This document shows positions 36,695 through 45,478 of a stretch of DNA of 64,000 nt, in pieces (within the stretch, counting starts at the first letter, position 1; each line of letters opens with the position of its first letter). Source of the stretch: Bradyrhizobium erythrophlei. GTDB taxonomy: Bacteria; Pseudomonadota; Alphaproteobacteria; Rhizobiales; Xanthobacteraceae. The notes under the pieces were generated by a model. That model had not been told where the DNA came from. It ran no database searches and saw nothing but the letters and a program-made list of their open reading frames with translations. A program made the position numbers and the translations under genes. The stretch spans positions 1,601,501 through 1,665,500 of the forward strand of contig FSRD01000001.1 of the NCBI GenBank assembly GCA_900129675.1, given 5' to 3'.

Positions 36695-38287
36695 ATGACA
36701 GACCATCCACGCCGCGTGACCCGGGCTCTATTGTCCGTTTCCGACAAGACCGGGCTGATTGAATTTGCAAAGGCGCTGGCGGGCCATGGGGTCGAGCTGG
36801 TCTCCACCGGTGGCACCGCGAAGGCGATCGCCGCGGCCGGGCTGAAGGTCAGGGATGTTTCCGAGTTGACCGGTTTTCCCGAAATGATGGATGGCCGGGT
36901 CAAGACCCTGCATCCCAAGGTGCATGGCGGCCTGCTCGCGATCCGCGGCAACAAGGAACATGCCGACGCGATGAAGGCGCACGGCATCGCGCCGATCGAC
37001 CTGCTGGTGGTCAACCTCTACCCATTCGAGGCGACGGTCGACAAGGGCGCCGGTTACGAGGACTGCATCGAGAATATCGATATCGGCGGACCGGCGATGA
37101 TCCGGGCCGCCGCGAAGAATCACGACGACGTCGCGGTCGTGGTCGAGGCCAGCGACTATCGGGCGGTGCTCGACGAACTCGCCGCCAACAAGGGCGCCAC
37201 CTCGCTGGGGCTGCGCCGCCGCCTGGCCGCCAAGGCCTATGCCCGCACCGCCGCCTATGACGCCGCGATCTCGAACTGGTTTGCGCGCGAGCTCAAAAAC
37301 GATGCGCCGGATTTCCGCGCCTTCGGCGGCCGGCTGATCCAGTCGCTGCGCTACGGCGAGAACCCGCACCAGACCGCGGCATTCTATGCGACACCGGACA
37401 AGCGGCCGGGCGTCGCCACCGCGCGGCAGTTGCAGGGCCGCGAACTCTCCTACAACAACATCAACGACACCGATGCGGCCTATGAATGCATCGGCGAGTT
37501 CGACGCCAAGCGCACCGCCGCCTGCGTCATCGTCAAGCACGCCAATCCCTGCGGCGTCGCCGAGGGCAGCGACTTGCTATCGGCCTATCGCAAGGCGCTG
37601 GCCTGCGATTCGACCTCGGCCTATGGCGGCATCGTGGCGCTGAACCGCACACTCGATGCCGATGCCGCGCGCGCCATCACCGAAATCTTCACCGAGGTGA
37701 TCATCGCACCCGATGCGACGGAAGAAGCCATCGCCATCGTCGCCGGCCGGCGTAATCTGCGGCTGCTGCTGGCCGGCGGATTGCCCGACCCGCGCACGGT
37801 GGGCCTGACCGCAAAAACCGTCGCCGGCGGCATGCTGGTGCAAAGCCGCGACAACGCCGTGGTCGACGACATGACCCTGAAGGTCGCGACCAAACGCGCG
37901 CCGTCGGACGCCGAACTGCGCGACCTCAAATTCGCCTTCCGCGTCGCCAAGCACGTCAAGTCGAACACGATTATTTATGCCAAGGATCTCGCCACGGTCG
38001 GCATCGGCGCGGGCCAGATGAGCCGGGTCGACTCCGCCCGCATCGCCGCGCGCAAGGCGCAGGATGCTGCGGCCGACCTAAAGCTCGCCGAGCCCCTGAC
38101 CAAGGGTTCGGTCGTCGCCTCCGACGCCTTCTTCCCCTTCGCCGACGGCATGCTGGCCTGCATCGAAGCCGGCGCCACCGCGGTGATCCAGCCCGGCGGC
38201 TCCGTGCGCGACGATGAAGTGATCAAGGCTGCTGACGACCACGGCATCGCCATGGTGTTTACGGGCGTCCGGCATTTCAGGCATTGA
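36695..38287 (+). CDS. purH: Bifunctional AICAR formyltransferase / IMP cyclohydrolase PurH
   Basis: The protein is 530 aa from the ATG at 36695. It catalyses the last two steps of purine synthesis: formylation of AICAR with 10-formyl-THF and closure to IMP. The N-terminal IMP cyclohydrolase domain shows [13 protein letters not shown] and [15 protein letters not shown]; the transformylase domain shows [15 protein letters not shown] and [11 protein letters not shown] with the catalytic Lys-His. FolD in the same window makes its cofactor. Confidence 0.97.
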   Translation: MTDHPRRVTRALLSVSDKTGLIEFAKALAGHGVELVSTGGTAKAIAAAGLKVRDVSELTGFPEMMDGRVKTLHPKVHGGLLAIRGNKEHADAMKAHGIAPIDLLVVNLYPFEATVDKGAGYEDCIENIDIGGPAMIRAAAKNHDDVAVVVEASDYRAVLDELAANKGATSLGLRRRLAAKAYARTAAYDAAISNWFARELKNDAPDFRAFGGRLIQSLRYGENPHQTAAFYATPDKRPGVATARQLQGRELSYNNINDTDAAYECIGEFDAKRTAACVIVKHANPCGVAEGSDLLSAYRKALACDSTSAYGGIVALNRTLDADAARAITEIFTEVIIAPDATEEAIAIVAGRRNLRLLLAGGLPDPRTVGLTAKTVAGGMLVQSRDNAVVDDMTLKVATKRAPSDAELRDLKFAFRVAKHVKSNTIIYAKDLATVGIGAGQMSRVDSARIAARKAQDAAADLKLAEPLTKGSVVASDAFFPFADGMLACIEAGATAVIQPGGSVRDDEVIKAADDHGIAMVFTGVRHFRH

Positions 38288-38295
38288 TGTGGATT

Positions 38296-38433
38296 CGTCA
38301 TTGCCGGGCATAGCCGTCCGAAGGACGGCGTCGCTTCCGCTCGCCTATGCCCGGCAATCCATCTCCTTCGAAAAATGTTCTTGCGAAGGGTTGATGGATG
38401 CCCGGGTCAAGCCAGGTCAAGCCCGGGCATGAC
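38296..38433. repeat. Dispersed inverted repeat, family C
   Basis: It contains CGTCATTGCCGGGCATAGCC, GTCCGAAGGACGGCGTCGC, TTCCGCTCGCCTATGCCCGG and a terminal GCCCGGGCATGAC, with internal inverted arms. It is in the same family as 25036-25148, 48601-48720 and 49712-49837. It lies between convergent purH and the UMF1-type transporter. Confidence 0.85.
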
Positions 38434-38441
38434 AAGGGTGG

Positions 38442-39827
38442 TTACTCCCTCACCCTCGCCAGCAGCGCCAGTCCCGCGACGAAAAACACCACCAGCACCG
38501 CCATGCCCGCTTTCTGGCTCGCGGTGACCTCCGTGATCAGGCCGATCAGGAGCGGGCCGATGAACGAGGTGACCTTTCCGGTCAGCGCGAACAGCCCGAA
38601 ATATTGCGCGATGCGATCTTTTGGCGCGAGACGAATGAGCAGCGTGCGCGACGCGGCCTGCAGCGGACTACCGGCGGCGCCGATCAGGCATCCGAGCACG
38701 AGATAGGCGCGCTCAGCGGCACCGGAAAACAGCGCGCTCCCCGGCTGCGGCGCCGCGACCTTCACGAACAGGATCGAATCCTTGTCGACCAACAGAATGG
38801 CGGCGATCGACAGCAACAGGATCAGCATGCTGCCGGCGATGACCCGCTTCGGCCCGAGCCTGTCGTCGAGCTTGCCGCCGAGCCAGGCGCCCAAGGTGCC
38901 AGCGATGGCGAGGATGATTCCGAACGTGCCGATCTGGATCGTGTGCCAGCCGAAGGTGCCCGCAGCGTAGATGCCGCCGAACGCGAACAGCGACACCAGC
39001 CCGTCGGTATAGATCATGTTGGCGAGCAGAAAGATCGCCATCGATTTTCGCCGCGGCATTTCGCCGAGCGTTTGCTTCAGTTCGATCAATCCTTCGCGGA
39101 GCGCCTCGCGCGCCGGAAGTTTTGCGGGATAGTCCGGCGTCAGCAAAAACATCGGCAGCACGAAGATGACGAACCAGATCCCGGTCAGAGGACCCGTGAT
39201 GCGGTCGCCCTGATGCGTGACGGGGTCGAGGCCGAACAGCGGCGCAAATCCAAACAATGTTCGCCCGGTTTCCGGGCTGGCGGCGAGGAAGCCGAGCACC
39301 AGGATCAGGCTGATAATGCCGCCGACATAGCCGGTGGCCCAGCCGGTGCCGGACAGCCGGCCGATCTGGTTCGGCGGCACCAGCGTCGGCATCATCGCGT
39401 TGTTGAACACAGTGGCGAATTCGGCGCCGACGCTGGCGATCGAATAGGCCAGCAGCAGCGCCGGAATGATGCCGGGATCGCCGGGCTTTCCGATCCACAT
39501 CAGGCAGGAGCCGATCACCAGCAGCGCGCCGAATCCCGCGATCCACGGTTTGCGGCGACCGCTCGCATCGGCAATCGCACCCAGCACCGGCGACAGCAGC
39601 GCAATCGCGAGACCCGCGGCCGCGGTGGCAAATCCCCACAACGCCTGACCGCTCGCCGGGTCCGGCGCCACAAAGCTGGTGAAATAAGGCGCGAATATAA
39701 AGGTCGTGATCAGCGTGAAATAAGGCTGCGCGGCCCAATCGAAGAAGATCCAGCTGATGACGGCGGCGCGGCGCGGATATTGTTGCGGAATATCCGCATG
39801 AATTGCCTCCGAAGCCATCACCGCCAT
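38442..39827 (-). CDS. UMF1-type MFS transporter
   Basis: The protein is 461 aa from the ATG at 39827, with a GAGG upstream; an ATG at 39887 would add 20 residues. About 12 membrane segments are visible, and the N-terminal WIFFDWAAQPYFTLITTFIFAP matches the UMF1 (vacuole effluxer Atg22-like) family. Further marks are AIADASGRRKPWIAG in loop 2-3 and LARLVRE-like C-terminus. It is an inner-membrane secondary transporter of unknown substrate, divergent from ggt with about 130 bases between the start codons. Confidence 0.88.
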   Translation of the reverse strand: MAVMASEAIHADIPQQYPRRAAVISWIFFDWAAQPYFTLITTFIFAPYFTSFVAPDPASGQALWGFATAAAGLAIALLSPVLGAIADASGRRKPWIAGFGALLVIGSCLMWIGKPGDPGIIPALLLAYSIASVGAEFATVFNNAMMPTLVPPNQIGRLSGTGWATGYVGGIISLILVLGFLAASPETGRTLFGFAPLFGLDPVTHQGDRITGPLTGIWFVIFVLPMFLLTPDYPAKLPAREALREGLIELKQTLGEMPRRKSMAIFLLANMIYTDGLVSLFAFGGIYAAGTFGWHTIQIGTFGIILAIAGTLGAWLGGKLDDRLGPKRVIAGSMLILLLSIAAILLVDKDSILFVKVAAPQPGSALFSGAAERAYLVLGCLIGAAGSPLQAASRTLLIRLAPKDRIAQYFGLFALTGKVTSFIGPLLIGLITEVTASQKAGMAVLVVFFVAGLALLARVRE

Positions 39828-39957
39828 ACCAGAATTATCCTCATTGAGGTCACGAGAAGGCGTTTTGCCTGTCGCGATGGAACCCATATAGCATCCGTCG
39901 ACGGCATTTGCCGTCGTTGCGTAGCGCCACTCCGGCTTCAACTGCGGCGGATTTTTG

Positions 39958-41709
39958 ATGAACTTTCTTGCGGCCCGATGGCGTAAAATAATCCTGGTTA
40001 CAGCATTGGTGTTCGCGAGCTGGCCGATTGCCGTCGCGCAGGAACACCGCCGCGATTTCTACGCGCCCGCGCCGCTCGAATCCATTCATGCCGTTCCCGC
40101 CGAGTTCGGCATGGTGGTGGCGCAGGAGAAACTCGGCGCGCAGATCGGCGCCGATATTCTGCGGCAGGGCGGCAATGCCGTCGATGCCGCGGTCGCCACC
40201 GGCTTTGCAATGGCGGTGAGCTACCCGCGCGCCGGAAATATCGGCGGTGGCGGTTTCATGGTGATCCACTCGGCCGAGCGCAACGAGGATGTCGCGATCG
40301 ATTACCGCGAGACCGCAGCGGCCGCGACCACGCCGGATATTTTCCTGGGCGCCGACGGCAAACCCGACACCGACAAGTCGCGCAATTCCGCGCTCGGCAT
40401 CGGCGTGCCCGGCACGGTTGCTGGACTGGCGCTGGCGCTGGAAAAATACGGCTCCGGCCATTTCACGCTGGCCCAGATCGTCAAGCCCGCGATCGATCTC
40501 GCGCGCGACGGCTTTGTGGTCGCCGATGACACCGCCGACACCTTGCCGGACCTGTATCGCCGCACGGCGCGCTGGCCGAACTCGGCCAAGACCTTTTCCC
40601 ATGTCGACGGCACTCCGCTGCACGATGGCGACAGGCTGATCCAGAGCGATCTTGCGGCGACGCTTTCCGCGATTGCCGAGCAGGGCCCGCGCGGGTTTTA
40701 CGAAGGGCCGGTCGCCGAGAAACTCGTGAAGTCGGTCAAAGACGCCGGCGGCATCATGACGCTCGACGATCTCAAATCCTACCAGGCCGTGATCCGGGCG
40801 CCGGTGCGCGGCAGCTATCGCGGCTATGGCATCGTGTCGATGCCGCTGCCGTCGTCCGGCGGCACTGTGCTGCTGGAATCGCTCAATATCCTGGAAGGGT
40901 TTCCAATTGCTGATATCAAGCAGGGCTCCGCGCCTTCGCTGCATCTGATGATCGAGGCGATGAAGCGCGCCTATGCCGACCGCGCGCGCTATCTCGGCGA
41001 TCCCGCCTTCATCAACGCGCCGACCGACATCCTGCTTGCCAAGGATTACGCGGCCAAACAGCGCGCCAGCATCGATCCCGCGCGCGCGACGCCATGGACC
41101 GACAAGATTGCCGCCGCGCCGCCGCACGAGGGCAGCAACACCACGCATTATTCCGTCGTCGACTCCAGAGGCAACGCGGTCAGCAATACCTACACCTTGA
41201 ACTTCCCCTATGGCGTCGGCCTTGTCGCCGACGGCACCGGCGTGCTGCTCAACAATGAGCTCGACGATTTCACTGCAGCGCCCGGCGCCTCCAACGCCTT
41301 CGGCCTGGTCGGGTTCGAGGCCAATCTGCCCGGACCCGGGAAGCGGCCGCTGTCCTCGATGTCGCCGACCATCGTGCTGAAGGACGGCAAGCCGGTGCTG
41401 GTGACGGGCACGCCGGGCGGCAGCCGCATCATCTCGGCGGTGCTGCAGATCGTCGTCGATGTGCTGGATTACAAGATGGATGTCGCCGCGGCGGTAGCGG
41501 CGCCTCGCGTGCACCATCAATGGATGCCGGATGTCGTCCGGGTCGAACATGGGTTCCCCGCGGACGTACTGGATGAGTTGAAGGCAGAAGGCCATCAGGT
41601 GATCGAACCGCTGGGCCAGACCTCGGCGAATTCGATCGCGGTGACGCCGAACGGATTGCTCGGCGCGCCCGATCCCCGGACCCGCGGGTCGGAGGCCGCG
41701 GGACAATAG
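39958..41709 (+). CDS. ggt: Gamma-glutamyltransferase (glutathione hydrolase)
   Basis: This 583-aa precursor has an N-terminal signal peptide (ILVTALVFASWPIAVA). It belongs to the Ntn-hydrolase superfamily and self-cleaves before a threonine: the cleavage/catalytic residue is predicted at T395 in SNTTHYSVVD. It also carries NIGGGGFM in the large subunit and PLSSMSPTIV near the small-subunit glycine site. In the periplasm it hydrolyses glutathione and transfers gamma-glutamyl groups. ATG at 39958 is preferred over a TTG three bases upstream. Confidence 0.95.
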   Translation: MNFLAARWRKIILVTALVFASWPIAVAQEHRRDFYAPAPLESIHAVPAEFGMVVAQEKLGAQIGADILRQGGNAVDAAVATGFAMAVSYPRAGNIGGGGFMVIHSAERNEDVAIDYRETAAAATTPDIFLGADGKPDTDKSRNSALGIGVPGTVAGLALALEKYGSGHFTLAQIVKPAIDLARDGFVVADDTADTLPDLYRRTARWPNSAKTFSHVDGTPLHDGDRLIQSDLAATLSAIAEQGPRGFYEGPVAEKLVKSVKDAGGIMTLDDLKSYQAVIRAPVRGSYRGYGIVSMPLPSSGGTVLLESLNILEGFPIADIKQGSAPSLHLMIEAMKRAYADRARYLGDPAFINAPTDILLAKDYAAKQRASIDPARATPWTDKIAAAPPHEGSNTTHYSVVDSRGNAVSNTYTLNFPYGVGLVADGTGVLLNNELDDFTAAPGASNAFGLVGFEANLPGPGKRPLSSMSPTIVLKDGKPVLVTGTPGGSRIISAVLQIVVDVLDYKMDVAAAVAAPRVHHQWMPDVVRVEHGFPADVLDELKAEGHQVIEPLGQTSANSIAVTPNGLLGAPDPRTRGSEAAGQ

Positions 41710-41806
41710 ACCCGTCGGGGGGATCGGCGTAGATATGCGCTGCCCCGCTCAAACCGGCGGCGGGGGTGAGAGCAAAGCCGGCTAAAAGTTCTCCGGGGGA
41801 AACATC

Positions 41807-43105
41807 ATGACCACAGCCGAACCGTCGGGCGCGATCGAAGTCGCCCCGATCGAAGACACCAGCCTTCTCGCGTTCTACCGCGACATGAACCTGCCCGAGC
41901 GGCGGACGTTCTGGGCCTGCGCCTCGGGCTGGGCGCTCGACGGCATGGATTTCATGATCTATCCGCTGGTGATCGGCACCATCATCGCACTGTGGAAGGT
42001 CGATCCCGGCACCGCGGGACTCGCCGGCACGGTGACGCTGCTGGCTTCCGCCGTCGGCGGCTGGCTCGGCGGCTATCTCGCCGACCGCATCGGGCGGGTG
42101 AAGACGCTGCAGCTCACGATCCTGTGGTTCTCGTTCTTCTCGCTGGTCTGCGCGGTGGTGCAGAATTTCGATCAGCTGCTGATCGCGCGGGCGCTGCTGG
42201 GCTTGGGCTTCGGCGGTGAATGGGCCGCGGGTGCGGTGCTGATGGGCGAAGCGATCCGTCCGCAATACCGCGGACGTGCGGTGGGCTCGGTGCAATCGGG
42301 CTGGGCGGTCGGCTGGGGCCTTGCGGTGCTGGCGCAGGCGGTCCTGTTCTCCTATCTGCCGGCCGAGAGTGCGTGGCGCTGGATGTTCGTGATCGGCGCG
42401 CTGCCGGCGCTGCTGGTGTTTTATCTCCGGCGTTATGTCACCGAGCCCGAAATCGCCGCTGCAACCCGCGTCAAGCAGGCCGCAGAGGGCGACCGTCCCG
42501 CGATCTGGGAGATTTTCCACGGCCCGATCCTGAAGACCACGATTCTGGCGTCGCTGATGGCGACCGGCTGCCAGGGCGGCTATTACGCCGTCACCTTCTG
42601 GGTGCCGCGGTTTCTCACCACCGAGCGCAAACTCTCGATCGTGAGTTCCACCGGCTATCTCTCTGCGCTGATCATCGGTTCGTTCCTCGGCTACCTGGTC
42701 GGCGCTTGGCTCGCCGACCGCATCGGCCGGCGCAATCTGTTCCTGACGTTTTCGCTCGGCGCCATCGCGGTCGTGCTGCTCTATACCCAGCTGCCGCTGA
42801 GCAACGAGTTGCTGTGGGTGCTGGGCTTCCCGCTCGGCTTCTTCGCGTCAGGCTATTTCTCCGGCGTCGGCGCCTTCCTCACCGAACTCTATCCGACGAG
42901 GCTGCGCGGCTCGGGCCAGGGCTTTTGCTACAATTTCGGCCGTGGCATCGGCGCGCTGTTTCCGTTCCTGGTCGGCTGGCTCTCGACCTCGACGACGCTG
43001 GCCAACGCGATCGCGATCTTTGCCGTCGCGGCCTACAGCGTGTTCTTCCTCGCCGCCTTCGCGTTGCCGGAAACCCGTGGGCGAGTGCTGCACGCGGATG
43101 CGTGA
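41807..43105 (+). CDS. MFS transporter (metabolite:H+ symporter type)
   Basis: This 432-aa protein has 12 predicted helices. The N-terminal half carries MDFMIYPLVIGTII, GGYLADRIGRVKTLQL (the loop 2-3 motif) and LGFGGEWAAGAVLM; a second AWLADRIGRRNLFL occurs in the second half. It resembles the sialic acid/aromatic acid:H+ symporter group of MFS carriers. The substrate is not predictable. A GGGGGAAAC ribosome-binding region precedes the ATG. It is downstream of ggt on the same strand but separated by 97 bases. Confidence 0.9.
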   Translation: MTTAEPSGAIEVAPIEDTSLLAFYRDMNLPERRTFWACASGWALDGMDFMIYPLVIGTIIALWKVDPGTAGLAGTVTLLASAVGGWLGGYLADRIGRVKTLQLTILWFSFFSLVCAVVQNFDQLLIARALLGLGFGGEWAAGAVLMGEAIRPQYRGRAVGSVQSGWAVGWGLAVLAQAVLFSYLPAESAWRWMFVIGALPALLVFYLRRYVTEPEIAAATRVKQAAEGDRPAIWEIFHGPILKTTILASLMATGCQGGYYAVTFWVPRFLTTERKLSIVSSTGYLSALIIGSFLGYLVGAWLADRIGRRNLFLTFSLGAIAVVLLYTQLPLSNELLWVLGFPLGFFASGYFSGVGAFLTELYPTRLRGSGQGFCYNFGRGIGALFPFLVGWLSTSTTLANAIAIFAVAAYSVFFLAAFALPETRGRVLHADA

Positions 43106-43113
43106 GGCGATCT

Positions 43114-43154
43114 CCGTCGGCTCCCTCTCCCCTTTTGGGAGAGGGAGCCGACGG
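43114..43154. terminator. Perfect 18-bp hairpin between MFS and SDR genes
   Basis: The stem arms at 43114-43131 and 43137-43154 are perfectly complementary over 18 bp (centred on CCCTCTCCC/GGGAGAGGG) with a 5-base loop CTTTT. It lies 8 bases after the MFS stop and 27 bases before the SDR start. There is no T tail, so it may be an RNA stability element rather than a terminator. It is related in sequence to the family E repeat at 25602. Confidence 0.6.
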
Positions 43155-43181
43155 TCCCTGCGTTACTGACTGGAGGCTCCC

Positions 43182-44078
43182 ATGACATCCCTCAAGGGCA
43201 AGACGCTGTTCATCTCCGGCGCCAGCCGTGGCATCGGGCTCGCGATCGCACTGCGCGCCGCACGCGACGGCGCCAATGTCGCGATTGCCGCCAAGACCGC
43301 GGAGCCGCATCCGAAACTCAAGGGCACCATCTACACCGCCGCCGACGAGGTCCGCGCCGCCGGCGGCAAGGCGCTGCCGGTGCTGTGCGACATACGCGAC
43401 GAAGCGCAGGTCATGGCGGCGATCGACCAGACCGTGGCCGAATTTGGCGGCATCGATATCTGCGTCAACAATGCCAGCGCCATCAGCCTGACCAATTCGC
43501 AAGCGACCGACATGAAGCGGTTCGACCTGATGATGGGCATCAACACCCGCGGCACCTTCATGGTGTCGAAATATTGCATCCCGCATCTGAAGAAAGCCGA
43601 AAACCCGCACATCCTGATGCTGTCGCCGCCGCTCGACATGAAGGCGAAATGGTTCGAGCACTCCACCGCCTACACCATGGCGAAGTTCGGCATGAGCATG
43701 TGCGTGCTGGGCTTGTCGGGCGAACTGAAATCCGCCGGCATCGCCGTCAACGCGTTGTGGCCGCGCACCACGATCGCCACCGCCGCGGTCGGCAATCTCC
43801 TGGGCGGCGACGCCATGATGCGCGCCAGCCGCACGCCGCAGATCATGGGCGACGCGGCTTACGCGATCTTCACAAAGCCGTCGCGCGAATTCACCGGACA
43901 TTTCTGTATCGACGACAAGCTGCTCTACGCCAGCGGCGTGCGCGACTTCGAGCCCTACCGGGTCGATCGCTCGGTGCCGCTGATGTCGGATTTCTTCGTG
44001 CCCGACGACGATGTGCCGCCGCCTGGCGTCACCGTGCAGGCGCTGCCCTCGGTTGGCGGCGCGCAGAAGGCGGGGTAA
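43182..44078 (+). CDS. SDR family oxidoreductase (HSDL2-like)
   Basis: This 298-aa classical SDR has the Rossmann motif SGASRGIGLAIA, a long N-terminal insertion typical of the HSDL2 branch (KTAEPHPKLKGTIYTAA), NNASAISL, and the active-site region YTMAKFGMS with the catalytic Tyr/Lys. In HSDL2-like proteins the substrate may be an acyl-CoA or steroid-like ketone, which is unproven here. It follows the MFS gene after a hairpin; a family D repeat follows its stop. Confidence 0.88.
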   Translation: MTSLKGKTLFISGASRGIGLAIALRAARDGANVAIAAKTAEPHPKLKGTIYTAADEVRAAGGKALPVLCDIRDEAQVMAAIDQTVAEFGGIDICVNNASAISLTNSQATDMKRFDLMMGINTRGTFMVSKYCIPHLKKAENPHILMLSPPLDMKAKWFEHSTAYTMAKFGMSMCVLGLSGELKSAGIAVNALWPRTTIATAAVGNLLGGDAMMRASRTPQIMGDAAYAIFTKPSREFTGHFCIDDKLLYASGVRDFEPYRVDRSVPLMSDFFVPDDDVPPPGVTVQALPSVGGAQKAG

Positions 44079-44198
44079 AGCGTTTTCGAGCGAAAGCCAG
44101 CCCCGGACTTGATCCGGGGTGGATACCGGTTCGCACAGCAATCAAGTTTACGCAGATTGCGTAGACTTATCCGCGATAGAAAACGCGTCAAAAAATAA
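44079..44198. repeat. Dispersed repeat, family D (long form)
   Basis: AGCGTTTTCGAGCGAAAGCC, a CCCCGGACTTGATCCGGGG hairpin, GGATACCGGTTCGC, the GTTTACGCAGATTGCGTAGAC hairpin and AAAACGCGTCAAAAAAT follow each other. It starts one base after the SDR stop. Confidence 0.85.
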
Positions 44199-44203
44199 AC
44201 GCC

Positions 44204-44539
44204 TTAGATCACGCCGCCGTTGAGCGCCGTTCGCCAATGGAGCGCGCGTTCCTTCAGCAGCGTATCGCGCACGTAAGGTAGTTCCTCGTCTTCCAGCAGT
44301 TCGAGCGGTTCGAACGTGAAGCTATCGATGCCATGCGCGGCCCACGCGGACTGCAAATCGCGGTTGGTATGGCTGCCCATCCGCAGCGAAAACCAGATGC
44401 GGTTTTGGATGGTGTCGAGGTTGAGGGTTTGACCGACCCAGGCCTGGCCCGATGCGGCACAGCGAACCGCAAAAATGCCGGCGGCATTCTCGCGCTTCTT
44501 GTAGGCGGCGATCGCCGCCTTCTTGTCTTCGCTTTTCAT
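44204..44539 (-). CDS. GIY-YIG nuclease family protein
   Basis: This 111-aa single-domain protein resembles small GIY-YIG proteins: GIFAVRCAASGQAWVGQT replaces the usual GIY-n-YIG with GIF and WVG, then IQNRIWFSLRMGSHTNRDLQ carries the conserved Arg, and FEPLELLEDE the conserved Glu region. Strand-nicking activity is possible, but the tyrosines of the motif are altered. An ideal TATAAT box (44619-44624) and a CCCGGG-centred palindrome lie upstream, the same signal found at the GST/DUF2239 promoters. It is downstream of the GST gene on the same strand. Confidence 0.82.
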   Translation of the reverse strand: MKSEDKKAAIAAYKKRENAAGIFAVRCAASGQAWVGQTLNLDTIQNRIWFSLRMGSHTNRDLQSAWAAHGIDSFTFEPLELLEDEELPYVRDTLLKERALHWRTALNGGVI

Positions 44540-44601
44540 TCGCCACTCCCGGCGCCCATTGCGCGGCCGGAAGCGAGATAGCGGAGACCTGGTCGCCCGT
44601 C

Positions 44602-44624
44602 AATTGTACCCGGGTAATATTATA
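44602..44624 (-). promoter_or_regulatory. CCCGGG-centred operator with TATAAT box (GIY-YIG gene)
   Basis: TACCCGGGTA occupies 44607-44616. On the minus strand it lies immediately 3' of TATAAT (44619-44624). The same core appears twice in the divergent GST/DUF2239 promoter region. The -35 element is weak. Confidence 0.6.
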
Positions 44625-44635
44625 TGCACCGGCGG

Positions 44636-45301
44636 TCACCGCCCGATCGTGTACGGCCCGCCCTTTTCCAGCGCGCGAATATAGGCCGGGCGGGCCTGGA
44701 TACGGTCAACGAACGCCATCGCCTTGGGATGACCGACCTCCAGCCCGCCACGCGCAGCGGCAGCCTCCAGCGGAAAACTCATCTGGATGTCGGCGCCGGA
44801 GAATTCGGCGCCGGCGAACCATTCGCTCTTGCCGAGTTCGCTTTCCCAGAACGCCATGTGCTGCTTCAGCTGCGGATTGACCAACGTGGTCAGCGCCTGG
44901 TTGGAGACCTTTCGCACCAGCGGCCGCAGCAGCGCCGGCGCGCGCTTCGGCATCAGCGTGAACAGCAGTTTCAACAGCAGCGGCGGCATCGCCGAGCCTT
45001 CCGCATAATGCAGCCAATAGGTGTAGCGCAGCCGCTCCGGCGTATTCGGCGGCGGGATCAGACGGCCATTGCCATAGGTGCCGATGATGTATTCGGCGAT
45101 CGCACCGGATTCGGCGATGGTGTTGCCGTTGTCGGTGATGACGGGTGATTTGCCGAGCGGATGAATGTCGCGCAGCTCTTTCGGCGCGCGCATGTCGAGC
45201 TGACGCTGGTAGCGGACGATGTCGTAGGGAACGCCGAGTTCTTCGAGCAGCCACAGCACGCGCTGCGAACGCGAATTGTTGAGATGATGAACGGTCAGCA
45301 T
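44636..45301 (-). CDS. Glutathione S-transferase family protein
   Basis: The protein is 221 aa from the ATG at 45301, where the glutathione-binding domain begins MLTVHHLNNSRSQRVLWLL; the open frame extends further up without family match. The thioredoxin-like N-terminal domain shows GKSPVITDNGNTIAESGAI (cis-Pro and Glu/Ser of the G-site), and an all-helical C-terminal domain follows. A Ser/Asn in NNSRSQR takes the catalytic-residue position. It conjugates or reduces organic compounds with glutathione in the cytoplasm. It is divergent from DUF2239 across a shared operator region. Confidence 0.9.
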   Translation of the reverse strand: MLTVHHLNNSRSQRVLWLLEELGVPYDIVRYQRQLDMRAPKELRDIHPLGKSPVITDNGNTIAESGAIAEYIIGTYGNGRLIPPPNTPERLRYTYWLHYAEGSAMPPLLLKLLFTLMPKRAPALLRPLVRKVSNQALTTLVNPQLKQHMAFWESELGKSEWFAGAEFSGADIQMSFPLEAAAARGGLEVGHPKAMAFVDRIQARPAYIRALEKGGPYTIGR

Positions 45302-45312
45302 GGATGGTCCCC

Positions 45313-45342
45313 CGAATATTAGCGCGTCGAATATTAGCGCGT
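45313..45342. repeat. 15-bp tandem duplication in GST leader
   Basis: CGAATATTAGCGCGT occurs twice in direct succession, starting 11 bases upstream of the GST ATG. The ribosome-binding site (GGGGGA on the minus strand) is between it and the start. Confidence 0.9.
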
Positions 45343-45403
45343 CGCGCCCGGGCTTGGTGCCAGCCGGGGGCAGGAAAGTCGAGATGCCCGGCAGCCGACC
45401 AAT

Positions 45404-45450
45404 ATATTTACCCGGGTGATATTGACATTTCAATTTATCCGGGTAAATTT
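45404..45450. promoter_or_regulatory. Divergent GST/DUF2239 promoters with two CCCGGG operators
   Basis: Plus-strand promoter: TTGACA (45422-45427), 16 bases, TAAATT (45444-45449). Minus-strand promoter: TTGAAA (complement of 45428-45433), 17 bases, TAAATA (complement of 45405-45410). Operator 1 is TTTACCCGGGTGA at 45407-45419, overlapping the minus -10. Operator 2 is the nearly perfect palindrome AATTTATCCGGGTAAATT at 45432-45449, covering the plus spacer and -10. A repressor bound here would block both directions. Confidence 0.7.
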
Positions 45451-45478
45451 AGAACTTGAGGAAATTCAGGTTCGCCCG

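Noticed and set aside
39850..41706. 618-codon open frame antisense to gamma-glutamyltransferase
   Set aside because: It mirrors ggt, which has full family motifs. Long antisense frames arise from the high GC of third codon positions.
44602..44624. Possible third copy of the operator serving a plus-strand gene
   Set aside because: No plus-strand gene begins nearby; the TATAAT box is oriented toward the minus-strand GIY-YIG gene.
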